From Bacteroidota bacterium (GTDB lineage Bacteria; Bacteroidota; Bacteroidia; Chitinophagales; Chitinophagaceae): a stretch of DNA of 64,000 bases. Position numbers and translations under genes: made by a program. This document shows positions 29,224 through 37,901 of the stretch, piece after piece; the first letter of the stretch is position 1; every line of letters begins with the position of its first letter. A model generated the notes under the pieces. That model searched no databases, was not told the DNA's origin, and worked only from the letters and a program-made list of their open reading frames with translations. The DNA is taken from the NCBI GenBank assembly GCA_013285595.1, contig JABDHF010000004.1, positions 1 through 64,000 on the forward strand, read 5' to 3'.

Positions 29224-30523
29224 TGATCCTCCGTATATCCGCGCCCAGTGCATTCAGCCGCTCATCTATGCGTTCATACCCACGGTCTATCTGGTGTATG
29301 TTCTGTATAGTGCTTTTGCCGGTGGCAGATAGCGCAGCTATCAGCAGCGCCACACCCGCACGTATATCCGGCGACACCATGTTAATGCCGCGCAGAGAAA
29401 CTTGTTTATCGAGGCCTATTACTACTGCCCGGTGCGGGTCGCAGAGTACTATCTGCGCGCCCATCTCTATCAGCTTATCCACGAAGAAGAGCCTGCTTTC
29501 AAACATCTTCTGGTGCACCAGCACGGTGCCCTTGGCCTGCGTGGCCAGCACCAGCACTATGCTTAGCAGGTCGGGCGTAAGGCCCGGCCAGGGATGGTCG
29601 TATACCGTGAGTATAGAGCCGTCTATAAACTTCTGTATACGGTAATGCTCCTGTGCAGGTATGTAAATATCATCGCCCTGTATGGTCAGCTCTATCCCCA
29701 GTTTCTGGAAGGTCTCAGGTATTACGCCCAGGTGCTCGGCATCTACATTCTTTATGGTCAGTTCGCTCTGCGTCATAGCAGCAAGGCCTATAAAGGAGCC
29801 CACCTCTATCATATCGGCCAGCAGCCTGTGCTCACAGCCACGCAGCTTTACCACACCCTCTATGGTCAGCAGGTTAGTGCCTATGCCCGTAATGTTTGCG
29901 CCCATGCTTATCAGCATACGGCACAGTTGCTGTATATAAGGCTCACAAGCCGCATTGTAAATAACGGTGGTACCCTCAGCCAGCGTTGCCGCCATTACCA
30001 GGTTGGCAGTCCCGGTGATCGATGGTTCATCCAGCAGCATTTTCACACCCGTCAGCTTTTCAGTATCCAGGCTAAACATCTGGTTGTCTATATCATACAC
30101 AAAGTCCACACCCATCTTCTCAAACCCGCGTATATGCGTATCCAGCCTTCTGCGGCCTATCTTATCTCCGCCCGGTTGTGGTATATAAGCCTTGCGAAAG
30201 CGTGCCAGCAGCGGCCCCGCAAGCATCACCGTCCCCCTTAGCTTCCCAGACTTCTTCTTAAAGGCATGCGTAGTAAAATAGTCAGGGTCAATATTAGCAG
30301 CCTGCAATATTATCTTATTGGCCGACGGGCGCTCTACCTTCACGCCCATATCTTCCAGCAGTTCTATCAGGGTGTTCACATCTACTATGTCGGGTACATT
30401 GGTAAGCGTCACGCGCTCGTCAGTGAGCAGCGCTGCGCACAATACCTGTAGCGCCTCGTTCTTAGCGCCCTGCGGGGTTATCTCCCCCTTTAGTGATTTG
30501 CCACCATGTATCTCGAATACCAT
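29216..30523 (-). CDS. murA: UDP-N-acetylglucosamine 1-carboxyvinyltransferase
   Basis: A 435-residue MurA, the first committed step of peptidoglycan synthesis (enolpyruvyl transfer from PEP to UDP-GlcNAc). Visible features are GEITPQGAKNEALQVLCAAL near residue 15 (family K-N pair), LRGTVMLAGPLLARF near 95-109, the active-site loop YIPQPGGDKIGRRR, DEPSITGTANLVMAA and GFERID-type end (GYERIDERLNALGADIRRI). The loop residue that is Cys in E. coli MurA is Asp120 here, a change known to confer fosfomycin resistance in other bacteria. It is followed upstream by the DUF4290 gene (178 bases apart), a typical Bacteroidota pairing, and both ends abut short repeats. Confidence 0.96.
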   Translation of the reverse strand: MVFEIHGGKSLKGEITPQGAKNEALQVLCAALLTDERVTLTNVPDIVDVNTLIELLEDMGVKVERPSANKIILQAANIDPDYFTTHAFKKKSGKLRGTVMLAGPLLARFRKAYIPQPGGDKIGRRRLDTHIRGFEKMGVDFVYDIDNQMFSLDTEKLTGVKMLLDEPSITGTANLVMAATLAEGTTVIYNAACEPYIQQLCRMLISMGANITGIGTNLLTIEGVVKLRGCEHRLLADMIEVGSFIGLAAMTQSELTIKNVDAEHLGVIPETFQKLGIELTIQGDDIYIPAQEHYRIQKFIDGSILTVYDHPWPGLTPDLLSIVLVLATQAKGTVLVHQKMFESRLFFVDKLIEMGAQIVLCDPHRAVVIGLDKQVSLRGINMVSPDIRAGVALLIAALSATGKSTIQNIHQIDRGYERIDERLNALGADIRRINP

Positions 30524-30553
30524 ACCCCCAAACCCCTGAAGGGGCTTCCCCTT
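30524..30553. repeat. C/G-block repeat directly ahead of murA
   Basis: acccccaaacccctgaaggg and its continuation abut the murA start codon. Same family as 29201-29223; it lies in what should be the murA leader. Confidence 0.55.
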
Positions 30554-30670
30554 ATTTTTAATTGTTGATAAGTCAAATGTTCTCTGTCACCCAAAAGAAA
30601 AATAAACCAGCTAAATCAATCTACCCCGTCCATGCATAAGCTACAGCCAATGCATGGTTCCCCGGCGCCT

Positions 30671-30703
30671 GTCCCGATTTTCATCGGGAGGGGTCAGGGG
30701 TTT
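30671..30703. repeat. C/G-block repeat at the 3' end of the DUF4290 gene
   Basis: cccgattttcatcggg hairpin followed by aggggtcaggggttta, the last bases overlapping the stop codon of the DUF4290 gene. May act as a weak terminator. Confidence 0.5.
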
Positions 30704-31463
30704 ACTTGTTCTTATTTTTAAACTTCCTGTTTTTATTAAAGTTGTTGCTATAGCTGCCACCAGTGCCGTTATTGTCGCGGAAGTTGTTATTGTTATTATT
30801 GCGCGAATTGCCGCCCTGGCTGCCCTGGCCACCCTGGTTGTTACCTTTAAAGTTGCGGTTGTTGTTACTATTGTTGTTGCTATTATTATTGCGCTGCTTG
30901 AAGCCACGGTTATTACTGCTATTGTCGTAGTGCACACGGTAGCCGCCGGTCTCATATTTCAGCTGTCCGCCGGTTATTTCGGCAAGCTCGTTCTTTATCA
31001 TGTCGTCATGCACAGGCTCTTTATGCCAGTTGGCATAGGCCAGCTTCATGTAGTAGCCTATTGCCTGTGTAAGGCCATGGCGCTTCTCTTCATCAGTTTC
31101 GGCAAGGGCTTTATCCAGCAGCGCCAGTATATTCTTGCCCAGGTGCCGGTGCCTTATAGGCTCCTGCGGATACGGCAGCACTTCAGGCTTCTTAAATATC
31201 ATCTCCGGTGTAGGGCACGGGTATGGCGCATCTACATCCAGGTTAAAATCAGTCATCTGGAACAGGTGGTCCCAAAGCTTGTGTTTATAGTCCTCAATAG
31301 TTTTCAGGTGTGGATTGAGGGTACCCATCAGCTCTATGATCACCTCAGCCTGTTTCAACCGCTTTTCCCGGTCTTCCACACTGATGAGGTATTCGATCAT
31401 TTTTTGCACATTACGTCCGTATTCAGGCATGAGCAGCTTGCTCCGCGTGGTATTATATTCCAT
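30702..31463 (-). CDS. DUF4290 protein
   Basis: The ATG at 31463 (one codon inside the longest frame, whose first codon is TTG) gives 253 residues starting MEYNTTRSKLLMPEYGRNVQ. Conserved DUF4290 blocks follow: MIEYLISVEDREKR, ELMGTLNPHLK, YKHKLWDHLFQMTDF, and a second half with RHLGKNI and GYYMKLAYANWH. The last ~70 residues are low-complexity Asn/Gly-rich with interspersed Arg, ending in KNRKFKNKNK; such tails often bind RNA or are disordered. Function unknown. It sits upstream of murA on the same strand, as in many Bacteroidota, and they may be co-transcribed despite 178 bases between them. Confidence 0.9.
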   Translation of the reverse strand: MEYNTTRSKLLMPEYGRNVQKMIEYLISVEDREKRLKQAEVIIELMGTLNPHLKTIEDYKHKLWDHLFQMTDFNLDVDAPYPCPTPEMIFKKPEVLPYPQEPIRHRHLGKNILALLDKALAETDEEKRHGLTQAIGYYMKLAYANWHKEPVHDDMIKNELAEITGGQLKYETGGYRVHYDNSSNNRGFKQRNNNSNNNSNNNRNFKGNNQGGQGSQGGNSRNNNNNNFRDNNGTGGSYSNNFNKNRKFKNKNK

Positions 31464-31629
31464 CAAAATTTTAAAAAATTGTAAGCTAAGGAAAAGATTT
31501 CTATCGAATCGAAGCTTAAAAACCGGGCCCCGAACGGGTACACCAGCATAAGCTATAGCAAATATAGGGGTTCACTGTTCAAATAACAAAATTCAATTTA
31601 GCAAATGCCAGCAGCCTATCTGTTTGAAA

Positions 31630-31842
31630 TTATTGACGAGGACTTCTCTTGTGATTGCTAAACACTATATATAACCAACAAGATATTGATATTATCCAGG
31701 AAGCGATATTCCAATGCACAATCCACACTGACCAAAAATCTTTGCCAGCGCCTTCAAGTTGCACTAATCCCCATATGGTTACAGTTAACCCTATTGAGAT
31801 TATACTAAATATTGATCCCAATATGATTATCACTATCCGCAT
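31630..31842 (-). CDS. Small hypothetical membrane protein
   Basis: A 70-residue frame starting with ATG, with two hydrophobic segments (MRIVIIILGSIFSIISIGLT and the later WIISISCWLYIVF) and a basic tail (SNHKRSPRQ), a plausible two-helix inner-membrane protein. No family recognised. It stands alone between DUF4290 and the T9SS cargo; the opposite-strand frame at 31655-31849 looks like a shadow. Confidence 0.45.
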   Translation of the reverse strand: MRIVIIILGSIFSIISIGLTVTIWGLVQLEGAGKDFWSVWIVHWNIASWIISISCWLYIVFSNHKRSPRQ

Positions 31843-31923
31843 AATGTAAATTTAATAAAAACTCCAGCTAGAGCCCGAAGTTCAAATAACAAAATCCATA
31901 TCTCAACTCATTAAAAATGCAAA

Positions 31924-31941
31924 CCCCGCCAAAAGGCGGGG
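31924..31941 (-). terminator. Hairpin terminator after the 787-residue T9SS cargo
   Basis: ccccgcc/ggcgggg with a 4-base loop, followed on the minus strand by TTTGCATTTTTAA, 31 bases past the stop codon. Confidence 0.8.
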
Positions 31942-31972
31942 CTTGCTATTTAAGTATGAGCTTATGTCCGGA

Positions 31973-34336
31973 TTATTCTACTACAATACGGCCTACATAT
32001 TTACCACTAGTTGTAGTCACTGACAAAAGATAAACGCCTGGCGCCTGGTTCAGTTGTACATCGGTAATATTGTTGGTAGCCGCAGTAAATTCTTTTACTT
32101 TCTCACCTACGATATTAGAGATCACAATGTGCGCCTGCTCATTGTTCTGAGATAATATGTTCAAAGTAAATGTGCCTCTGTTTGGGTTAGGGTATATGGT
32201 AATTTCATTCTGAGAATTACCTGTATTGGTAACTGACAAAAGGCATGTAGCTGTTGACAGTACATTTACGGCCTGTGTAGCTGCAAGTGTTCCACAGTCG
32301 TTACTAACCGTATAGCTAATAGTAGCTGCACCTGCCGATACGCCCGTCACAAGCCCTGACGATGTTATAGTGGCAATAGATGAATTGGTGCTGCTCCATG
32401 TTCCGCTTCCGGCAACGTCTGATAAAGTTGCGGTATCGCCCTGGCATATAGTAACCAGGCCAGTAATGATACCTGCATCAGGCAATGGATTGATCGTAAT
32501 ACTAGTGCTTGTGCCAATGCTGCCGCAAATATTGGCAACTGTGTAAGATATGGTAACACTGCCACCAGAAACACCATGCACTATACCAAAGCCATCTACA
32601 GTAGCTATGGCCGTACTGGTGCTGCTCCATGTGCCGCTTGCAGCGCCATCGTTCAGAGTAGTGCTTGCGCCAGCGCATAATACAGAGCTGCCGGTAATGG
32701 TGCCTGCCGTTGTAGGTGCTGTAAGAACAATAACTGAAGCCGACGTAGAACAACCAGCTGCAGTGTACGTAATAGTTGCAGAGCCTGTTGCGCCGCCGCC
32801 AGTTACAACACCAGTGCTGGAAACAGAGGCGGCACTGCTGCTACTGCTGCTCCATGTGCCGGGAACAGTGGCATCGTGCAGTGTGGTGGTGGCGCCTATA
32901 CAAACGCTGGTAGTACCGGTAATGCTGGCAGGAAGAGGGTTTACGGTAAATATAGCAGTAATGCCGCATCCTGTAGCAGTATTCGTGTTTGTAATTACTG
33001 TAGTGCCAGGCCCTGCACCATACACCGTGCTCCCGGATACGGTTGCAACTGATATGGTGCCACTTGTCCAGCTGCCACTTGGAGACGAACTTAGTGTTGT
33101 TGTGGCTCCTACGCATGCGTGCATAGTTCCCGTAATGGCTGATGGCAGAGAGTTGACTGTAACTGTTGAATAAGAATGATGGCCAGAGAGGTTATAGGTA
33201 ATAGTTGCGGTGCCAAAAGAAACGCCGCCCATAGTGCCTGAAGAATTTACTGTAGCTACAAAGGTATTGCTGCTGCTCCATGTGCCGCCAGTAGCGCTGA
33301 ACGACAACGCTGTGGTGCTGCCAGCGCATACAGACAGTGTACCTGCAATGCTATCGTTAAGGTCGCAGGTAGGGCAGTTAATGTGGTATTCAATAACTGG
33401 GTATTGCAGGCCTGTTGCCGCTACACCGCCATAGGTATATCCCCAGTTTGGTATATATAAGCCTCCCCAAGGCGAATTTGAAGCAATAGGGCTGCCAAAA
33501 TAACCTACATTCTTATCAGCTGTATCGTAGATAGGAAAGGAATAAGAGCCTGCGCTGCCTGCATATTGTACAACGCTAAAAAACTCACCGTATTTTACAT
33601 CTCCCGATGCATACTGTACTGTATCAAATGGGTGGTATGTAGCATCGCCGCTTTTAAATGTAAGTGACATAGCTGCCGAGCTGCCCGCCGGTACTGAATA
33701 AGGAGTGGCTAAGGCGATAGGCCAGGCGATACCGAAAGACGTTGTATCGTGAGTACCTAAAACAATAGATTGCACGTAGGGCGTTGTTACTACACCAGGG
33801 TTCCTGCCAGCAATGTTTCTAGTGCTGTCGTACATCATCTGAAGCCACTTTAAAGTGTCTACGCCATACAATGCCGGGGTGCTGCCTGTCTCGAAATATT
33901 GAGGCAAATTTGTGGTGTTATTACCATTGCCATATACAAATGCTAACCGCAAAGTATCCTTGACCAATGGTTTTGCATTGTTGCGTAGGTAGGCGCCATA
34001 TACCCTTACAGAGTCAATGGTGTACGCGTCTCCCGGTCCTACTTTAATAGTGGAACCATATATGCTGGCATCGTTCCATGTATTTAGAACAGGTGCAAAT
34101 GACAATCCATCTGAAGTAAAGCCATTCAGAGAATATGTCGGCAATCCCGAAATTGCGTCTATATAGCCAAGTAAACTGGTAGTATCGTTCCATAATTGAA
34201 GATATCCGCCATCAACAGCCGGGGTATTATTTGCCTGATAGTCTGCGTAGCTGTACCAGCGGGTAACCTGCGCTTCAGATCTGAGGGCGCTGAAAAAAAC
34301 AGCGCATAGGGAGAAGAGTATAAGTTTGGTCTTCAT
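31973..34336 (-). CDS. T9SS-exported protein with Ig-like (Big_2-type) repeats
   Basis: The 787-residue protein has a signal peptide (MKTKLILFSLCAVFFSALRS, cleaved after SEAQ) and a unique N-terminal domain of about 300 residues with a beta-rich lectin-like look. It then has five Ig-like repeats of the same kind as the giant protein at 1293-9068 (LSVCAGSTTALSFSATGGTW; ATVNSSGTMGGVSFGTATIT), each with paired Cys. It ends with a T9SS type-A sorting domain (ITIYPNPNRGTFTLNI ... GVYLLSVTTTSGKYVGRIVVE). It is probably a surface or secreted protein; substrate unknown. A single-gene transcript with its own terminator. Confidence 0.9.
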   Translation of the reverse strand: MKTKLILFSLCAVFFSALRSEAQVTRWYSYADYQANNTPAVDGGYLQLWNDTTSLLGYIDAISGLPTYSLNGFTSDGLSFAPVLNTWNDASIYGSTIKVGPGDAYTIDSVRVYGAYLRNNAKPLVKDTLRLAFVYGNGNNTTNLPQYFETGSTPALYGVDTLKWLQMMYDSTRNIAGRNPGVVTTPYVQSIVLGTHDTTSFGIAWPIALATPYSVPAGSSAAMSLTFKSGDATYHPFDTVQYASGDVKYGEFFSVVQYAGSAGSYSFPIYDTADKNVGYFGSPIASNSPWGGLYIPNWGYTYGGVAATGLQYPVIEYHINCPTCDLNDSIAGTLSVCAGSTTALSFSATGGTWSSSNTFVATVNSSGTMGGVSFGTATITYNLSGHHSYSTVTVNSLPSAITGTMHACVGATTTLSSSPSGSWTSGTISVATVSGSTVYGAGPGTTVITNTNTATGCGITAIFTVNPLPASITGTTSVCIGATTTLHDATVPGTWSSSSSSAASVSSTGVVTGGGATGSATITYTAAGCSTSASVIVLTAPTTAGTITGSSVLCAGASTTLNDGAASGTWSSTSTAIATVDGFGIVHGVSGGSVTISYTVANICGSIGTSTSITINPLPDAGIITGLVTICQGDTATLSDVAGSGTWSSTNSSIATITSSGLVTGVSAGAATISYTVSNDCGTLAATQAVNVLSTATCLLSVTNTGNSQNEITIYPNPNRGTFTLNILSQNNEQAHIVISNIVGEKVKEFTAATNNITDVQLNQAPGVYLLSVTTTSGKYVGRIVVE

Positions 34337-34437
34337 CTTATTATAAATTTAATTGTAAAACTATGTTTAAAGAAGGTCGTGGGCAAAAAAAATGTACAAG
34401 TGTGCCGGAAAATAGTTTATCCGTGTTACGTTGATCA

Positions 34438-35997
34438 TTACAATTTGATCAGGTCATCGGTCTGTGTATCGTAAAAGTTGTATTCGGTAAGCGGGGCGTT
34501 GTTATCGGCCACTACCTTTACTTTTACTTTATGTTCCTTGTCCCATTTTTTTACAATAGAAGGTTTGAAGAAAGAACCTTTTGTAAGATATGCTTCCAGT
34601 ATGGGGTTCACATATAAGGTGAGATTTCTGTGCCCTTGTGTAATGATGTATTTCAGGTCTTTTTCAATATCGTCGCCAAGCAATATAGATGGCCCAATAG
34701 TGCCGGTGCCTTTGCAGGTTGGGCACACTTCGGCGGTCGAAATATTCAACTCAGGGCGCAAACGCTGGCGGGTGATCTGCATCAGCCCGAACTTGGATAC
34801 CGGCAATATGGTATGGCGGGCGCGGTCTGTAACCATCAGCTCTTCCATAGCATCATACAGCTGCTTGCGGTTCTCGGGCAGCTTCATATCTATGAAGTCC
34901 ACGATGATGATACCGCCCAGGTCGCGCAGTCGCATTTGCCTTACTATTTCCTGTGCAGCCTCAAGATTAGTGGCAAGGGCATTTTGCTCCTGTCCTGCCT
35001 CACCGCTGCGTGTGCCACTGTTCACGTCTATTACATGCAGCGCTTCCGTATGTTCTATGATCAGGTATGCGCCACTGTTCAGGTTTACTGTTTTACCAAA
35101 CGAGGATTTTACCTGTTTGGAAACCCCATAAGTATCAAAAATTGCCTGGCCATTGTTGTGAAAGATCACTATCTCTTCCTGGTCGGGCGATATGCGCGAT
35201 ATATATTCCTTGGTTACTGATAGCAGCTTTTTGTCGTTCACCGCTATCTTCTGGAATTTGTCGCTCAGGAGGTCGCGGAGGATAGAGGTGGTCTTGTCTT
35301 GCTCACTAAGCACCATCTGTGGCGGCTTTGCACCCTTTAGGTTGCTTTGTAAGGTCTTCCATGTCTTTTCCAGCTCCAAGATGTCGTTGTGCAGCTCTGC
35401 AGTATTCTTTCCCTCAGCAGCAGTACGCACTATTACCCCAAAATTCTTTGGTTTTATGCTTTCCACTATACGCTGCAATCTTTTACGCTCTTCAGCAGAA
35501 TGTATCTTGCGGGAAATAGCCACTACGTCGTTGAATGGTGTAACAACTACAAAGCGCCCCGGCAGCGATATTTCGCAGCTCAGGCGTGGGCCTTTTGACG
35601 AGATGGGCTCCTTTAATACCTGTACTATTATTTCAGGCTTACCAGTAAAAACTTCTGTTATTTTCCCGGTCTTAAGTATTTCGGCTTCGTTCTTGAATTT
35701 GCCAAAGTCTTCGCCCCATGACGGGTTACCATCCACAGATTGTTTTGTGAATTTAAGCAGCGATCGCAAATAAGGGCTAAGGTCTGTATAGTGAAGGAAT
35801 GCATCTTTCTCATAACCCACATCCACAAAAACAGCATTCAGCCCAGGCATCAGTTTCTTGATCTTACCAAGGTACAGATCGCCAACTGCAAATTGATTTT
35901 GCCCGCGGCCGTAATGAAGTTCTACCAGCTTCTTATCTTCTAATAAAGCTATCTCTACACCTTCATCCGATGCATTAATAATAAGTTCTTTGTTCAT
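34438..35997 (-). CDS. rng: Ribonuclease G/E family endoribonuclease
   Basis: 519 residues, RNase G length. An S1 RNA-binding domain spans about residues 35-125 (VGDLYLGKIKKLMPGLNAVF). An RNase H-like and 5'-sensor region follows. The catalytic Asp pair appears as Asp324 (HVIDVNSG) and Asp367 (IIIVDFIDMK), and the Zn-link CPTC at Cys425/Cys428. It lacks the long disordered degradosome tail of RNase E. It acts in mRNA decay and rRNA maturation in the cytoplasm. Upstream lie the 30-residue basic protein, a TPR protein and HU, a conserved Bacteroidota gene order. A structured stretch at 36075-36117 lies in its likely leader. Confidence 0.95.
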   Translation of the reverse strand: MNKELIINASDEGVEIALLEDKKLVELHYGRGQNQFAVGDLYLGKIKKLMPGLNAVFVDVGYEKDAFLHYTDLSPYLRSLLKFTKQSVDGNPSWGEDFGKFKNEAEILKTGKITEVFTGKPEIIVQVLKEPISSKGPRLSCEISLPGRFVVVTPFNDVVAISRKIHSAEERKRLQRIVESIKPKNFGVIVRTAAEGKNTAELHNDILELEKTWKTLQSNLKGAKPPQMVLSEQDKTTSILRDLLSDKFQKIAVNDKKLLSVTKEYISRISPDQEEIVIFHNNGQAIFDTYGVSKQVKSSFGKTVNLNSGAYLIIEHTEALHVIDVNSGTRSGEAGQEQNALATNLEAAQEIVRQMRLRDLGGIIIVDFIDMKLPENRKQLYDAMEELMVTDRARHTILPVSKFGLMQITRQRLRPELNISTAEVCPTCKGTGTIGPSILLGDDIEKDLKYIITQGHRNLTLYVNPILEAYLTKGSFFKPSIVKKWDKEHKVKVKVVADNNAPLTEYNFYDTQTDDLIKL

Positions 35998-36074
35998 TCG
36001 TCAGTACCAATTCCGCTCCGGCAACAAGCGCCCCCATAGTATCAGCGAGGCCTTAAGGCTGTAATAATAAACCC

Positions 36075-36117
36075 GCACATCGCCTGCTGCGCATTGGTAC
36101 GCATGCACGCGATGTGC
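36075..36117 (-). promoter_or_regulatory. Possible structured leader of rng
   Basis: A 9-base perfect inverted repeat (gcacatcgc / gcgatgtgc) encloses a 25-base loop that can form a smaller inner stem (tgcg/cgca). It lies between the small basic protein gene and rng, about 80 bases before the rng start, with no T run, so a structured RNA rather than a terminator is likely. Confidence 0.4.
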
Positions 36118-36160
36118 TGATTTAACGGCAACGTTTGTAAGGGAAGCAGTGGTTAATAGC

Positions 36161-36253
36161 CTACTTGTTCTTCTTATGACGGTTCTTTCTCAGACGTTTT
36201 TTACGTTTGTGAGTGGCTATCTTATGACGTTTTCTTTTTTTACCGCAAGGCAT
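36161..36253 (-). CDS. 30-residue Lys/Arg-rich protein, probably ribosome-associated
   Basis: A short ATG frame encodes MPCGKKRKRHKIATHKRKKR followed by LRKNRHKKNK and a stop. Eighteen of 30 residues are Lys or Arg, and the composition and fixed place between a TPR protein gene and rng match a tiny basic protein I recall from this position in many Bacteroidota, usually annotated hypothetical. Such proteins are typically built into the ribosome; the Bacteroidota-specific bL38 is one candidate, but I am not certain of its sequence. It is too short for most gene finders. Confidence 0.75.
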   Translation of the reverse strand: MPCGKKRKRHKIATHKRKKRLRKNRHKKNK

Positions 36254-36273
36254 ACTTGAGTTATTTTATTTAG

Positions 36274-37137
36274 TTACTTTAATGAATTTATATGTTGATC
36301 GATTTCTTTACTAAAGCCCGGATCATTTACGATCTGTTTGCATTTTTCCAATAGTTCAATAGCCTTCTTCTTATCACCCTTTCCTTCATAGGCCTGTGCC
36401 AGGAAGTACAATGCTTCTTTATTCTCAGGCTCTGTCTTCAATATTGTTTCAAAGCGGCCCACTGCTTTGTCAAACTGGCCCGACTGTATAGACATTCTGC
36501 CTAACAGCATGTTAGCAGGTATATCATCTGGTTTTTCACGGGTAATTGCCAATAGTATCTGTACACCCCGCATCGGTTCTCCCGTGCCTTCTATATATCC
36601 TGTAGCCAGCGCCAGCTTTGTGTCTTCGTTGTCCGGATCTATCTTTAACGACTGCTCTAAACAACTAACTGCCTCACCCGCTTCCCACGCCTGCACTGAT
36701 GGTGATTGCTCACTTTCCATCAACTGCAAAAAGAATTGGCCTGCAAAGGTGAGCTTTTTTTCCGAATTTTCCAATTTCGCTGCACGCGCATTATAATATG
36801 CTGCAACAGGCATTTGTTTTGCCCGCTCCCAGACCTTGGAAAGGCGTAAAAAAACAGAAGCCATCCGCGACGAGTCGTGAATGGCTGTAAGTTCATTTTC
36901 GATGGTTACTACCGTGTCAGCAACTGTTTTCGGGAGCTGCTTACGCGACACGGTTACTATAGAGTCGAAAGAGGCGGGCTTCATGGTGTTAGGGCCCTGG
37001 GATACTGATCCACCTGAATTAGGACGTTGCATTTCGGCAACATTCTTTTTAAGTGGTGGTATCGTATTACCTCCCCAGTATAAAAGAGCGATTAGTGTTA
37101 CTGCAATTGCAATTGTGATGTAGTGTATTGCCTTCAA
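36274..37137 (-). CDS. Membrane-anchored TPR protein
   Basis: 287 residues. The start codon is TTG (37135-37137), supported by a TAnnTTTG box 19 bases upstream and no ATG in reach. One N-terminal helix (YITIAIAVTLIALLYWGG) anchors it to the inner membrane, with the rest outside. Residues about 145-280 form tetratricopeptide repeats (AVSCLEQSLKIDPDNEDTKL, KAVGRFETILKTEPENKEAL, KAIELLEKCKQI). TPRs mediate protein-protein contacts; the partner is unknown. It lies between HU and the small basic protein/rng pair. Confidence 0.88.
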   Translation of the reverse strand: MKAIHYITIAIAVTLIALLYWGGNTIPPLKKNVAEMQRPNSGGSVSQGPNTMKPASFDSIVTVSRKQLPKTVADTVVTIENELTAIHDSSRMASVFLRLSKVWERAKQMPVAAYYNARAAKLENSEKKLTFAGQFFLQLMESEQSPSVQAWEAGEAVSCLEQSLKIDPDNEDTKLALATGYIEGTGEPMRGVQILLAITREKPDDIPANMLLGRMSIQSGQFDKAVGRFETILKTEPENKEALYFLAQAYEGKGDKKKAIELLEKCKQIVNDPGFSKEIDQHINSLK

Positions 37138-37155
37138 GTCTTAAAATTTTCGAGG

Positions 37156-37163
37156 CAAAGGTA
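37156..37163 (-). promoter_or_regulatory. Likely -7 element of the TPR gene
   Basis: On the minus strand TACCTTTG matches TAnnTTTG and ends 19 bases before the TTG start codon, giving a short leader of roughly 14 bases. Confidence 0.45.
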
Positions 37164-37188
37164 ACAAAATCACTCTTGCGGTTATTCT

Positions 37189-37515
37189 TTAATCATGTTC
37201 TACCAAATCAGCGTCGGAATGTTCTGCCAACTCATGCTTTGAATCTTTAACTGCCTGAACGAATTCTTTTGCCGGCTTAAACGCTGGTATAAAGTGCTCA
37301 GGTATTTCTACCGCTACATTCTTTTTAATATTACGGCCTATTTTAGCGGCACGTTTTTTCAGGATAAAGCTGCCAAATCCACGCACGTATACCGGCTCAC
37401 CTTCTACTAAAGATTCTTTTACTTCTTTAAAGAATGTTTCTAATGCCACCAGGATATCCACCTTTGGTATTCCTGTCTTTTCAGCAATACTCCCTACAAC
37501 ATCTGCTTTTCTCAT
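37189..37515 (-). CDS. HU/IHF family DNA-binding protein
   Basis: The start at MRKADVVGSIAEKTGIPKVD gives 108 residues; the longest frame adds 30 unrelated residues. The HU fold is clear: VDILVALETFFKEVKESLVE, GFGSFILKKRAAKIGRN (arm), then AVEIPEHFIPAFKPAKEFVQ (in place of the usual IPA-xxx-PxFKPGK). The last ~17 residues (KHELAEHSDADLVEHD) form an acidic tail, longer than typical 90-residue HU. It bends and packages DNA. It is the first gene of the HU-TPR-basic protein-rng set. Confidence 0.93.
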   Translation of the reverse strand: MRKADVVGSIAEKTGIPKVDILVALETFFKEVKESLVEGEPVYVRGFGSFILKKRAAKIGRNIKKNVAVEIPEHFIPAFKPAKEFVQAVKDSKHELAEHSDADLVEHD

Positions 37516-37876
37516 AACATAAAATTTGAAAATAATTAAACCGCTTTCACGAGGATATGTATCACTTGGTGCGCAACTAAAATCAAGAATCAGTCCATTT
37601 TTCACACATTAGATAAATAATTTTTCGTAAGGCAGCTTTGGCCCTAGATCAATGTAGGTACATAAATAGATAAACCCTTTATAATCAGCGCTTACAGTGG
37701 TTTTTATAATTTGTTAACGATCTATTATGTAAATATTAATTGTCCATACTTAAACTCTAAAATATGTAAAATACACTGGATGTGGGGAATATAATGAGGA
37801 AATAACTCCACACTTTATTGGGGAAATACACACTTTTAGCTCGAAATTTTAGCTCCGCTATTGATAATACATCAAT

Positions 37877-37884
37877 TACTTTTG
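37877..37884 (+). promoter_or_regulatory. Likely -7 element of ctaA
   Basis: TACTTTTG fits TAnnTTTG and lies 18 bases before the TTG start at 37902. Because it sits inside the longer reading frame that begins at 37818, it argues for the shorter protein. Confidence 0.45.
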
Positions 37885-37901
37885 CTAAAAATTTCGTTTG
37901 T

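Noticed and set aside
31655-31849. A 64-residue plus-strand frame
   Set aside because: It overlaps the better minus-strand membrane protein frame and lacks hydrophobic or domain features.
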